From positions 208,998 through 272,997 of the forward strand of contig RAYM01000010.1 in the NCBI GenBank assembly GCA_003611805.1: a DNA stretch of 64,000 nt. Reading direction: 5' to 3'. The DNA is from a bacterium 1xD42-87. Lineage in GTDB: Bacteria > Bacillota > Clostridia > Lachnospirales > Lachnospiraceae. Under the pieces are notes generated by a model. It made no database searches. It saw only the letters and a list, made by a program, of their open reading frames with translations, and was not told the DNA's origin. The translations under genes were made by a program, and so were the position numbers. This document shows, piece by piece, positions 7,980-16,917 of this stretch. Positions within the stretch are counted from its first letter, which is position 1; the number at the start of each line of letters is the position of its first letter.

Positions 7980-9752
7980 ATGAACACACAGGAAAGTACA
8001 AGAAACTACAAATCTGGGGAATTACTGAAACGGTTTCTTCCTTATTATAAAAAGTATTGGAAAATTGTTGTGATTGACCTGCTCTGTGCGGGGCTTACGA
8101 CGATCTGTGAGCTGGTGCTGCCGATGATTATCCGCTTTATCACCAATGCGGGGATGAACGATCTGGCGTCGTTGACTATATCAGTCATTATCCGGCTGGG
8201 TGTATTATATCTGTGTCTGCGCATCGTTGACACGGTGGCGAATTTTTACATGGCTTACACGGGACATGTGATGGGCACGCGGATTGAGACGGATATGCGG
8301 CGGGATGCATATGCCCATTTGCAAAAATTATCGGACACCTACTATAATAATACCAAGGTCGGGCAGATTATGGGGCGCATCACCAACGACCTTTTTGACG
8401 TGACGGAATTTTCGCACCACTGCCCGGAGGAGTTTTTTATCGCGGGAATCAAGGCAGTGATTTCCTTTATCATTCTGGCGCAGATCAGCGTGGGGCTGAC
8501 GTTGATTATCTTTGTGGTGGTGCCGATTATGGCGGTGACCTGTACGGCAATCAATCTGCGGATGCGGGAGGCGTTTCGGAAACAGCGTGTGCAGATTGGC
8601 GAGCTGAATGCTCGTATTGAGGACAGTCTGCTTGGGCAGAAAGTGGTGAAGGCGTTCACCAATGAGGAGAAGGAAAAGGAGAAATTCGAGCGGGATAATC
8701 AAAACTTTTTTCTTATCAAAAAGGAAACCTATAAGTTTATGGCGGCGTTCCAGACGACCACGAGGGCGTTTGACGGGTTGATGTATCTGGTGCTTCTGGT
8801 AGCGGGCGGCATTTTTATGGTGAAGGGGAAAATCGCGCCCGGCGATCTGGTGGCGTATGTCATGTATGTGACCACGCTGATCGCGACGATCCGCCGCATT
8901 ATTGAATTTGCGGAGCAGTTCCAGCGGGGTATGACGGGGATTGAGCGTTTCGTGCAGATTATGGACAGTGATATTGAAATTTTTGACGAGCCGGGCGCAT
9001 CAGTGTGCGTGAACCCGAAAGGCAATATTTCTTTCCGCAATGTCAGCTTTGAGTATCCCGATGATCACAATGTGGTGTTCCGGGGGTTAAATCTGGAGAT
9101 TCATCAAGGCGAGAAGATTGCCATTGTGGGTCCTTCCGGTGGCGGAAAGACGACGTTGTGCAATCTGATTCCCCGGTTTTATGATATTGACCAGGGGGAG
9201 ATTTTGCTGGACGGGAAAAATATCCATGGGTATACGATTAAGAGCCTGCGGCAGAATATCGGTATGGTACAGCAGGACGTTTATCTTTTCTCCGGCACGG
9301 TCTATGAAAATATCGCTTACGGCAGGGAGAATGCCACGAGGGATGAAGTGGTGGAGGCGGCGAAGCAGGCGGGCGCGCATGAGTTTATTGCGGCATTGAA
9401 GGATGGGTATGACACCTATGTGGGAGAGCGCGGTGTGAAGCTTTCCGGCGGACAGAAGCAGCGCATCAGCATTGCCCGGGTATTTTTGAAAAATCCGCCG
9501 ATTCTCATTATGGATGAAGCCACTTCCGCTTTGGACAACGAGAGCGAATTTCAGGTGGCAAAGTCGCTGGAGGCGCTGGCGAAGGGAAGAACGACGATCA
9601 CCATTGCACACAGGCTGTCCAGCATCCGCAATTCCGACCGGATTCTGGTGCTGACGGAGGAGGGCATCGTGGAGGAGGGAACCCATGAGAGCCTGCTCGC
9701 ACAGAATGGCATTTACCATCATTTTTATGTGACGGCGAATGAGTTGAAGTAG
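7980..9752 (+). CDS. ABC exporter with fused membrane and ATPase domains (MsbA/LmrA type)
   Basis: A 590-aa half-transporter with six predicted membrane helices in residues about 25-320 and a nucleotide-binding domain from about 345. The ATPase motifs are complete: Walker A 'GPSGGGKTT' (about 383-391), signature 'LSGGQKQR' (about 485), Walker B 'ILIMDEATSALD', and switch histidine in 'AHRLS'. It should act as a homodimer exporting a lipid, drug or peptide. AAGGGG precedes the ATG. The response regulator follows after 12 bp, so the exporter and the two-component genes probably share a transcript. Confidence 0.93.
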   Translation: MNTQESTRNYKSGELLKRFLPYYKKYWKIVVIDLLCAGLTTICELVLPMIIRFITNAGMNDLASLTISVIIRLGVLYLCLRIVDTVANFYMAYTGHVMGTRIETDMRRDAYAHLQKLSDTYYNNTKVGQIMGRITNDLFDVTEFSHHCPEEFFIAGIKAVISFIILAQISVGLTLIIFVVVPIMAVTCTAINLRMREAFRKQRVQIGELNARIEDSLLGQKVVKAFTNEEKEKEKFERDNQNFFLIKKETYKFMAAFQTTTRAFDGLMYLVLLVAGGIFMVKGKIAPGDLVAYVMYVTTLIATIRRIIEFAEQFQRGMTGIERFVQIMDSDIEIFDEPGASVCVNPKGNISFRNVSFEYPDDHNVVFRGLNLEIHQGEKIAIVGPSGGGKTTLCNLIPRFYDIDQGEILLDGKNIHGYTIKSLRQNIGMVQQDVYLFSGTVYENIAYGRENATRDEVVEAAKQAGAHEFIAALKDGYDTYVGERGVKLSGGQKQRISIARVFLKNPPILIMDEATSALDNESEFQVAKSLEALAKGRTTITIAHRLSSIRNSDRILVLTEEGIVEEGTHESLLAQNGIYHHFYVTANELK

Positions 9753-9764
9753 AGGAAAGAAAGT

Positions 9765-10640
9765 ATGGGTGCAGATAAAAAACAACGGATTTTGATTGTG
9801 GAGGATGACCGTCCGCTTGCGGGCGGTCTATGCCGTGCCCTGCAAAATGAGAAGACTGTGACAGTGATCTGTCATACCCTGCGGGAGGCGGAGAAGCTGC
9901 TTGTCGGGGGAGAAAGCGTATCGGTGGCATTGAATCAGACAACAGCATCAGGAGCAAACGCGCGGACGGAGTTCGATCTTGTGGTGCTGGATGTGAATCT
10001 GCCCGACGGAAACGGTTTGGACTTCCTACAGCAAATAAAGGCAAAGTATGACATATGCGTGATCATGTTGACTGCAAACGACATGGAAACAGATATCGTG
10101 GCAGGTCTGGAAGCCGGGGCGGACGATTATATTACGAAACCTTTTAGTCTGGCGGTACTCCGGGCGCGGGTGGCGACCCAGCTTCGGCGGGTGAAGCAGA
10201 GCAGACAGACGGGCAGTATGGCGTTGGACACGGAGAGCAGACAGGGGATAGGTGCCGGATATATGGCGGCGCACAGTGTGGAGAATGGGACAGCGGCGGA
10301 TGCCATGGCGCAGGGTGTTATATCGGGTGCAGACGCATTTTCACACGAAGAAGGATGGATTACTGACGGTGACTACCGGTTTCATTTTGCGAAAATGTTG
10401 TTTTACCGTTGGGAGGAACAGATCGAGCTCAGCAAGGGAGAGCAGAAGCTGCTTCGCCTTCTCATAGAGAATAGGGGTATCACTTTGACGAGAGACCGGC
10501 TGCTTGAATGTATCTGGTCAGTGGATGCGGCGTTTGTGGATGAAAATACGCTGTCTGTCACGGTGAAACGACTGCGGGACAAGCTGGGTGCGCAGGAGCG
10601 GATTAAAACGGTGTACGGTATTGGATACCGATGGGAGTAG
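9765..10640 (+). CDS. OmpR-family response regulator with expanded receiver and linker
   Basis: A 291-aa protein. The receiver domain starts 'RILIVEDDRP', has the phosphoacceptor Asp in 'VVLDVNLPDGNG' (D76) and the conserved Lys in 'DDYITKPF'. The C-terminus is a winged helix ('LSKGEQKLLRLLIENRG', 'VTVKRLRDKLG'). D76 is about 23 residues later than usual because of an insertion around residues 47-68, and the linker (about 150-205) is also long, making it 60 residues larger than typical relatives. Its kinase is at 12121, separated by an AlbA_2 gene. The downstream FtsX-type exporter suggests an antimicrobial peptide or envelope-stress response. Confidence 0.9.
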   Translation: MGADKKQRILIVEDDRPLAGGLCRALQNEKTVTVICHTLREAEKLLVGGESVSVALNQTTASGANARTEFDLVVLDVNLPDGNGLDFLQQIKAKYDICVIMLTANDMETDIVAGLEAGADDYITKPFSLAVLRARVATQLRRVKQSRQTGSMALDTESRQGIGAGYMAAHSVENGTAADAMAQGVISGADAFSHEEGWITDGDYRFHFAKMLFYRWEEQIELSKGEQKLLRLLIENRGITLTRDRLLECIWSVDAAFVDENTLSVTVKRLRDKLGAQERIKTVYGIGYRWE

Positions 10641-10658
10641 GTGAAAGGGGGTGCTTTC

Positions 10659-12131
10659 GTGACAGTAGATGAACTGAGAGAATTGATTCATTCGGGGGAG
10701 AAAATGGATGTTGAATTTAAAAAATCAGAGAATGGACTAAATAAGGATATTTATGAATCGGTCTGTTCTTTCAACAATAGAAATGGAGGGCATTTGATTC
10801 TGGGAATTGCAGACACGACAAAGGAAATTGTCGGGGTTAACCCACAGAAAGTTGACAAAATACTGAAAGATTTTACCACATCCGTAAATAATGCGAATAA
10901 GATTAACCCTTCTATGTATCTTGTGCCGGAAGTTTATGAAATTGATGGGAAAAAAATTATTTATATATGGGTTCCGGAAGGAATGCAGGTCAGGCGTCTG
11001 AACGGGCGTATTTTAGATAGAACATATGAGGGGGATATTGATATCACAGATAATGCTGAGCTGGTGTACAAAATGTATGCCAGAAAGCAGAGCACGTATT
11101 TTGTAAATAAAGTGTATTCCAAACTTGGAATGGAGTTCTTGGATTATGATGTGATCCGAAGGGCAAAGAAAATGGCGGTATCACGAGTAGACAGCCATGC
11201 ATGGGAAAATATGAATGAGGAAGAAATTCTCAGAAGTTCTGGCCTTATATTGACGGATCCCGATACGGGCCGGGAAGGCATTACGCTTGCGGCTATACTG
11301 CTGTTTGGCAAAGACAGCACCATTATGTCAGTGTTGCCGCAGTATAAAACCGATGCCATATATCGGGTGAAAAATATGGACCGTTATGACGACAGAGAAG
11401 TGATTATCACGAATTTGATTGACAGTTACCGCAGACTGATGGATTTTGGTAAGAAACACTTAAATGATACTTTTGTGCTTGATGGCGACCAGAGTGTCAG
11501 TGCAAGAGATAAAATTTTGCGGGAAGTTATTTCTAATATTTTGGCGCACAGAGATTACGCAAACGCATATACGGCACAGTTTGTTATTGAAAAGGAAAGG
11601 GTATTTACGAAGAACAGCAACCTGCCGCACGGACATGGAGAGTTGCAGCTCAATAAATTTGAACCATTTCCAAAGAATCCGCCTATTTCAAAAGTGTTTC
11701 GGGAGATTGGCTATGCGGATGAATTGGGTTCAGGTATGAGAAATACTTACAAATATACAAAACTTTATTCGGGAGAATCTCCTGTTTTCGTGGAAGGCGA
11801 AGTGTTTGAGATTCTGATTCCAATGGGACATGTTGCGGGATTGCAGACAGGCCCGGAGAAAATATTAGAAGAAAACAGCAAAGAAAACAACAAAGAAAAC
11901 AGCAAAGAAAACAGCAAAGAAAACAGCAAAGAAAACAGCAATGAGATAAACGGCAAAATTATAGACATTTTACAGGCCGAACCAGAATTATCTATTGAAA
12001 AGATTGCGAAAAGACTGCAAGTGACAAACGGGACAGCAAGATATTCCATCGAAATGCTGAAGCGCACCGGCGTTCTCGAACATATCGGCCCTACCAAAAA
12101 AGGAAAATGGGTTATACACCATGGAAAATAA
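10659..12131 (+). CDS. AlbA_2 (Schlafen-like) ATP-binding regulator lying inside a two-component operon
   Basis: A 490-aa COG2865-type protein. A GTG start at 10659 is chosen because AAAGGGGG (10644-10651) sits 7 nt upstream. The N-terminal AlbA_2 domain has 'DVEFKKSENGLNKDIYESVC' and 'GGHLILGIADTT', the middle has 'LREVISNILAHRDYANA', and a C-terminal winged helix spans about 440-490. A Lys-Glu-Asn-Ser repeat linker (six 12-bp units) precedes that helix. It starts 18 bp after the response regulator and overlaps the kinase by 11 bp, so it is embedded in their operon. It could modulate the regulon or be an insertion that kept translation coupled. Confidence 0.84.
   Translation: MTVDELRELIHSGEKMDVEFKKSENGLNKDIYESVCSFNNRNGGHLILGIADTTKEIVGVNPQKVDKILKDFTTSVNNANKINPSMYLVPEVYEIDGKKIIYIWVPEGMQVRRLNGRILDRTYEGDIDITDNAELVYKMYARKQSTYFVNKVYSKLGMEFLDYDVIRRAKKMAVSRVDSHAWENMNEEEILRSSGLILTDPDTGREGITLAAILLFGKDSTIMSVLPQYKTDAIYRVKNMDRYDDREVIITNLIDSYRRLMDFGKKHLNDTFVLDGDQSVSARDKILREVISNILAHRDYANAYTAQFVIEKERVFTKNSNLPHGHGELQLNKFEPFPKNPPISKVFREIGYADELGSGMRNTYKYTKLYSGESPVFVEGEVFEILIPMGHVAGLQTGPEKILEENSKENNKENSKENSKENSKENSNEINGKIIDILQAEPELSIEKIAKRLQVTNGTARYSIEMLKRTGVLEHIGPTKKGKWVIHHGK
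11871..11942 (+). repeat. six tandem 12-bp units encoding a KENS-type linker
   Basis: Six copies of GAAAACAGCAAA with one or two changes encode Glu-Asn-Ser-Lys repeats. The unit is a multiple of three, so gain or loss of copies would only lengthen or shorten the linker. Confidence 0.95.
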
Positions 12132-13059
12132 AACAGGGGTTGTTTTGTTCGCTGTCGGTCTTATTTGTCTGTTAGCCGCTATTTTGATTGTGGCTGTAGA
12201 TTTCTATTTTCGAAGACGAAGCCTTCGCCGTATGCATAACATGATACAGTCAGCTATAGACGGCACTTTCCGGGCTGACAATTTTGATGAGTCCCTGCTT
12301 GCGGCCATGGAGAATAAGCTGGAAGAGTATTTGGCCGTATCGGAAACCAGAATGGAAAAAGCGGCGGCGGAACAGGCGAAGACGAAAACGTTGATTGCGG
12401 ATATTTCACATCAGACGAAAACGCCGATAGCAAATCTGCTTCTTTACACAGAGCTGTTAAAGGAGGAGGAAGAGGTCAAAGGCAATGAAACCGTTGCACG
12501 GCTGGAAAGTCAGGTGGAAAGGTTGGATTTTCTGATCCAGTCATTGGTGAAACTGTCGAGGCTGGAGACGGGAATCCTTGTACTTCATCCCAGAAAAAAT
12601 ACATTTACAGGGCTTTTGGAGGAGGCGGAAAAGCAATATGCGGACTGCGCGCGGGAAAAAGGCCTGTATCTGCATGTACTGATTGAGGAGGCGAAAGGAG
12701 TCACTGCCTGTTTTGATCCGAAATGGACGCTGGAAGCGTTAAATAACCTGATAGATAACGCCATAAAATATACGCAGACAGGGGGCGTTACCGTAAGTGT
12801 GAAACCCTACAAACTTTTTGTCTGTATTGAGGTGGCGGACACGGGGATTGGAATTGCAGAAGAAGAACATGCCAAAATATTTGGACGGTTTTACCGTGCG
12901 ATGGCGGTTTCTGATGAGAAGGGCGTGGGGATCGGCTTGTATTTGGTCAGGGAAATCCTGAGACAACAGTTCGGTTATATAAAACTTGATTCCGAGGTTG
13001 GAAAAGGAACGGTATTTTCCATGTATTTTCCTACGGACTCAGATACAGGTTCCGGGTGA
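12121..13059 (+). CDS. sensor histidine kinase with a single membrane anchor
   Basis: A 312-aa kinase. One N-terminal membrane segment (about 6-28) is followed by the dimerisation and phosphoacceptor helix 'ADISHQTKTPIANL' (H97) and a HATPase domain with an N box 'NLIDNAIKY', G1 'VADTGIGI' and G2 'GVGIGLYL'. There is almost no extracellular loop, as in intramembrane-sensing kinases linked to peptide-exporting ABC transporters. It overlaps the AlbA_2 gene by 11 bp. Its partner is the regulator at 9765, and the probable target operon begins at 13352. Confidence 0.92.
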   Translation: MENKTGVVLFAVGLICLLAAILIVAVDFYFRRRSLRRMHNMIQSAIDGTFRADNFDESLLAAMENKLEEYLAVSETRMEKAAAEQAKTKTLIADISHQTKTPIANLLLYTELLKEEEEVKGNETVARLESQVERLDFLIQSLVKLSRLETGILVLHPRKNTFTGLLEEAEKQYADCAREKGLYLHVLIEEAKGVTACFDPKWTLEALNNLIDNAIKYTQTGGVTVSVKPYKLFVCIEVADTGIGIAEEEHAKIFGRFYRAMAVSDEKGVGIGLYLVREILRQQFGYIKLDSEVGKGTVFSMYFPTDSDTGSG

Positions 13060-13115
13060 TGTGACGCGAAAAGAACGGCTGCACGGATGGTCATATCAGT
13101 TTGAAGTTATAATTC

Positions 13116-13132
13116 TTACAAAACTGTCACAA
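13116..13132 (+). promoter_or_regulatory. possible OmpR-type direct repeat
   Basis: TTACAA (13116-13121) and TCACAA (13127-13132) are spaced 11 bp apart, the phasing used by OmpR/PhoB-family regulators. This is suggestive only, because a terminator-like hairpin lies between it and the exporter genes. Confidence 0.25.
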
Positions 13133-13173
13133 TTTATTTTATTCGTGAAAGAATGTGGAAAGAATGCTGTGAG

Positions 13174-13230
13174 ATAATCTGTATTGTGGAGAACAGTGTA
13201 TGGTGTGCTTCACAATACAGATTATTTTTG
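13174..13230 (+). terminator. intrinsic terminator after the kinase gene
   Basis: Perfect 15-bp arms (13174-13188 and 13211-13225, core CTGTATTGTG/CACAATACAG) with a 22-nt loop are followed by TTTTG. It ends the two-component operon, or acts as an attenuator for the exporter at 13352. The rest of 13060-13351 shows no gene. Confidence 0.75.
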
Positions 13231-13351
13231 ATAAAAGCAAAGCCCAAATGAGCAGGCCGGGAGTCAGTGCGGACTGCGGATGTGGGTGGCGGCTGTGAGT
13301 AAGCACAGCGCTAAGCAATCGGCTTTTATCACATAAAAAGGAGGAAAAAGT

Positions 13352-14014
13352 ATGGCGATTTTGTCGACAAAAGACTTAAAAAAGGTATACGGGTCAGGTG
13401 AGAATGAGGTGCACGCGCTGGCCGGGGTAAATTTTCAGGTGGAAAAAGGGGAATTTGTGGCCATTGTGGGCACATCCGGCAGCGGGAAGAGCACGCTCCT
13501 TCACATGCTGGGCGGGCTTGACCGTCCGACTTCCGGCGGCGTTACGGTGGACGGCAAGGAAATCTTTACCTTAAAGGACGAAGAATTGACTATATTTCGT
13601 CGCCGAAAGATTGGGTTTGTGTTCCAGAATTATAATCTGGTACCAGTGTTAAACGTCTACGAAAACATTCTTCTTCCGGTGCAGCTCGACGGGGGCAGTC
13701 CCGACCAGGGATATATCAAAGAAATCATTGACACGCTGGGGCTGGCATCGAAGTTGAACAATCTGCCCAACAACCTCTCCGGCGGGCAGCAACAGAGAGT
13801 GGCTATCGCCCGCGCGTTGGCATCGAAGCCCGCCATTATTCTGGCTGACGAGCCGACGGGCAATCTGGACTCGAAGACCAGCCAGGATGTATTAAGCCTG
13901 CTGAAAGTGACAGGGCAGAAATTCTCGCAGACCATTGTTATGATTACGCACAATGAGGCGATTGCGCAGATGGCGGACCGGGTGATTCGCATAGAGGATG
14001 GGAAAATCGCGTGA
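13352..14014 (+). CDS. ABC transporter ATP-binding protein (MacB/BceA type)
   Basis: A 220-aa ATPase with Walker A 'GTSGSGKST', signature 'LSGGQQQR', Walker B '[12 protein letters not shown]' and switch His in 'MITHNEA'. '[11 protein letters not shown]' is typical of the MacB/LolD/BceA class that powers FtsX-like permeases. A strong AAAGGAGG precedes the ATG. The permease follows 122 bp later. With the kinase and regulator upstream, this resembles Firmicute modules that sense and resist cell-wall-active peptides. The substrate is not evident. Confidence 0.93.
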   Translation: MAILSTKDLKKVYGSGENEVHALAGVNFQVEKGEFVAIVGTSGSGKSTLLHMLGGLDRPTSGGVTVDGKEIFTLKDEELTIFRRRKIGFVFQNYNLVPVLNVYENILLPVQLDGGSPDQGYIKEIIDTLGLASKLNNLPNNLSGGQQQRVAIARALASKPAIILADEPTGNLDSKTSQDVLSLLKVTGQKFSQTIVMITHNEAIAQMADRVIRIEDGKIA

Positions 14015-14079
14015 AAATTACTTCTAGCCGCTCATGCCAGAGGGCATTTTGCGGAGAAGTACTAAGTTTCACACCAGAG

Positions 14080-14103
14080 AATGCCCAAAATACGGGCATT
14101 TTC
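14080..14103 (+). terminator. small hairpin between ATPase and permease genes
   Basis: AATGCCC (14080-14086) pairs with GGGCATT (14094-14100) and is followed by TT. It is a weak terminator that could lower permease expression relative to the ATPase. Confidence 0.4.
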
Positions 14104-14136
14104 CGTGCAGGAAAACGGAGAGGAGAGAAGAACAGC

Positions 14137-16776
14137 ATGAATGTTTCCAACAGAAAAATCATCCGCCGTCTCAGCATAGCAAGCTTCAAGGCGGCGAAAA
14201 TCAGAAATATGATCACGGTGGCGGCGATTGCGCTGACTACGATACTGTTTACAGTACTTTTTACGGTGGGCATGTCCATGAAGCACGGCTTTGAGCAGTC
14301 GAATTTCCGGCAGGCGGGCGGTTACAGCCACGGCGGGTTTAAGTATCTGACAAAGGAGCAGTTTGATGAATTAAAAGATGATCCGCTGATTAAGGAATAC
14401 GGAAATCGGATATTCTGTGGTATGCCAGAGAAGGAGCCTTTCCATAAAAGCCATGTGGAGGTCAGTTACTGCGACGAAAACACGGCAAAATGGATGTTTT
14501 TGGAACCAATCGAAGGGCGGCTCCCCAAAGAGGGTACCAACGAGGCGGCTACGGATTTGAGAGTCCTCTCCCTGTTGGGGGTGGAGCCTGTCATCGGCAA
14601 TGAGTTCACCATGACGTTTCTGGTGGATGGGGAGGAGACGACGGAAACCTTTACGCTGTGCGGCTATTGGGATTATGATGAAATAATCGTGGCAAACCAT
14701 GTACTCATTCCCGAAAGCCGGACGCAGGAGATTTTTGAGAAGCTGGGTACGCAGGGTGAGGATGGCATGACCGGTTTCAGGAATTTGGACGTGATGTTCA
14801 AAAACGCCTCCAACATAGAGGAAAATATGAATACCATTCTGGAGCGACATGGCTATCAGTCGGAAGGGTTGGATCAAGGGGATAACTATATCCGAACTGG
14901 CGTTAACTGGGGTTATATGTCGGCACAGTTTGAGGATTCCCTTGATATTTCTACGGTGCTTGCCCTGGCTGCGGTGATGCTGCTGATTATTTTTACGGGC
15001 TATCTGATTATCTACAATATTTTTCAGATATCGGTGTCAAACGACGTGCGGTTTTACGGGCTGTTAAAGACCATCGGTACCACGGGGCGGCAGATTAAGC
15101 GGATTATTTCCATGCAGGCGTTTCTGCTTTCGGCGCTGGGGATTCCGATCGGTCTGGCGCTGGGCTATGGTGTGGGCGTATTTATGACGGGCGTTGTGGT
15201 GTCCCGGCTGGATGGTATAGAGTTGACTTATTCGGTCAGTCTCGTCATCTTTCTGGGCGCAGCAGTCTTTTCGCTGGTGACGGTCTGGCTCTCCTGCAGG
15301 AAGCCCCGCAGGATGGCGGCGAAGATTTCCCCTGTGGAGGCGATGCGCTACACGGAAGGAGCCGGAACGAAAAAGAAGAGCAGGAAAGGGGAGAAGGGCG
15401 CGTCCATCCTGCGCATGGCGATGGCGAACCTTGGCAGAAATAAGAGCAAGACCGCGATTACGGTCATTTCCATGTCCTTTGCGGTGGTGATTCTGAATAT
15501 TACTTTTATTCTGGCAAACGGCTTTGATATGGATAAATACTTAAACCGGGTGGTAGCAGATTTTATCATTGCACAAGCGCCTTATTTTCAGGCGTCTACC
15601 TTTGACAAGACAGGAATTTTGCCGGAGGAAGTTGTTTCGCAGATTGAGGCGCTTGACGGGGTGAAAGGCGGCAGGACTTATCAGAAAACATTTGATGCGC
15701 AGGAGTTTGTCTCAGAGGAGTGGGTACGGAAGCAGAATGGAAAATATGGAAGCCCGGAGCAGGTGGACGGCTATGTGGAGATGCTGGAAAAGGTAGGCGA
15801 CATGCGCGCCGACCGGGTGCAGCTTTACGGGATGGAAGACTTTGTGCTGGATAAGCTTCCTGTGATTGAAGGCGACCTCAGTAAGTTAAAAGAGGGCGGC
15901 AATTATGTGGCTGCTGTTTACAGTGACGATGACTACGGCAATCTCCATGAGGATTCCCACTGGGCGAAGCTGGGGGACAAAATAACCATCCGCTATGTGA
16001 AGGAGTATGAGTATTTTAACCCGGAAACCGGAGAGATTTACGGGGAGGACGAGGACCTAAGCGAAAGCAATAAGCCGTATCGGACGAGAGCCAAGATATA
16101 TGAGGATAAGGCATATGAGGTAGCGGCTCTGGTGACTGTGCCGGGAAAGATTTCTTACCGCTATTATGGGGCGGATGAGTTCGTGATGGGCGCGGACACT
16201 TTTAAACGGGATTCCGGCACATCGGATATTCTCTATTACGCCTTTGACTGCGAGGACGACAAGGTGGCGCAGGTGGAACAGTGGATGCAGGACTTTGCGG
16301 GCGGGGACGACTCCATGTACGACTATGAGAGCAGGAAGAGTGAGGAGGAAGAGTTTTACGGTTTCCGCAATATGTTTGTGATGGTGGGCAGCGGCGCGGC
16401 GCTGATCGTAGGCATGGTCGGTATCCTGAATTTCTTAAATGCGATACTCACGGGCATTATGGCGAGGAAACGGGAGTTCGCGGTGCTGCAGTCTGTGGGC
16501 ATGACAGGAAAACAGCTCAATCAGATGCTGATTACGGAGGGTATGGTGTTCGCGGGCAGTTCCATTGTGATTACCTTGATTCTGACCGTTGTCATGGGAC
16601 CGCTGGCCAGTGACGTTTTGGAGGGGATGTTCTGGTTTTTCAGCTATCATCTGACCGTGACGCCAATCCTTGTGGTGGCGCCTGTGTTCCTCGCGATCGG
16701 AGCGGTGATTCCCTTATTTTCCTATCATTATGTAGCAAAACGGTCGGTGGTGGAAAGGCTCAGGGAAGCGGAATAG
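14137..16776 (+). CDS. FtsX-like ABC transporter permease with two MacB/FtsX modules
   Basis: An 879-aa permease. ATG 14137 is preferred to upstream in-frame starts because GGAGAGGAGAG lies just before it and the protein then begins with a basic stretch and a membrane helix ('MITVAAIALTTILFTVLF'). The layout is: helix 1; extracellular domain of about 230 residues; three helices (about 275-400); a second FtsX unit starting 'ASILRMAMANLGRNKSK' with a helix; a second large extracellular domain (about 480-740); and three final helices. Two large extracytoplasmic domains are typical of peptide-responsive exporters in Clostridia. It works with the ATPase at 13352. Confidence 0.9.
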   Translation: MNVSNRKIIRRLSIASFKAAKIRNMITVAAIALTTILFTVLFTVGMSMKHGFEQSNFRQAGGYSHGGFKYLTKEQFDELKDDPLIKEYGNRIFCGMPEKEPFHKSHVEVSYCDENTAKWMFLEPIEGRLPKEGTNEAATDLRVLSLLGVEPVIGNEFTMTFLVDGEETTETFTLCGYWDYDEIIVANHVLIPESRTQEIFEKLGTQGEDGMTGFRNLDVMFKNASNIEENMNTILERHGYQSEGLDQGDNYIRTGVNWGYMSAQFEDSLDISTVLALAAVMLLIIFTGYLIIYNIFQISVSNDVRFYGLLKTIGTTGRQIKRIISMQAFLLSALGIPIGLALGYGVGVFMTGVVVSRLDGIELTYSVSLVIFLGAAVFSLVTVWLSCRKPRRMAAKISPVEAMRYTEGAGTKKKSRKGEKGASILRMAMANLGRNKSKTAITVISMSFAVVILNITFILANGFDMDKYLNRVVADFIIAQAPYFQASTFDKTGILPEEVVSQIEALDGVKGGRTYQKTFDAQEFVSEEWVRKQNGKYGSPEQVDGYVEMLEKVGDMRADRVQLYGMEDFVLDKLPVIEGDLSKLKEGGNYVAAVYSDDDYGNLHEDSHWAKLGDKITIRYVKEYEYFNPETGEIYGEDEDLSESNKPYRTRAKIYEDKAYEVAALVTVPGKISYRYYGADEFVMGADTFKRDSGTSDILYYAFDCEDDKVAQVEQWMQDFAGGDDSMYDYESRKSEEEEFYGFRNMFVMVGSGAALIVGMVGILNFLNAILTGIMARKREFAVLQSVGMTGKQLNQMLITEGMVFAGSSIVITLILTVVMGPLASDVLEGMFWFFSYHLTVTPILVVAPVFLAIGAVIPLFSYHYVAKRSVVERLREAE

Positions 16777-16854
16777 TAAACTTAATATATGCAAAATGAA
16801 CTCCCGGTCGGATAAATGTCCGAAAGTCATATTTATTTCTTTGCTCCAATCGTA

Positions 16855-16860
16855 TATAAT
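16855..16860 (+). promoter_or_regulatory. possible -10 of the flagellin promoter
   Basis: TATAAT at 16855-16860, 58 bp before the flagellin start. The matching -35 (16832-16837, TTTATT) is poor. A GTCGGATAA at 16807-16815 faintly resembles a sigma-28 -10 element. Which of the two is used cannot be decided. Confidence 0.3.
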
Positions 16861-16917
16861 AGATACAATATAGCTAAAAGGGATAAGGATGCGGGCTTTA
16901 GGATCGGGAGGGAGCTT

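Noticed and set aside
11871..11942. Tandem repeats considered as a CRISPR array
   Set aside because: The 12-bp units are contiguous without spacers and lie inside a coding frame. No CRISPR array or Cas gene was seen in the window.
11765..12097. A minus-strand frame with repeated LLFS units
   Set aside because: It is simply the antisense of the KENS repeat in the AlbA_2 gene.
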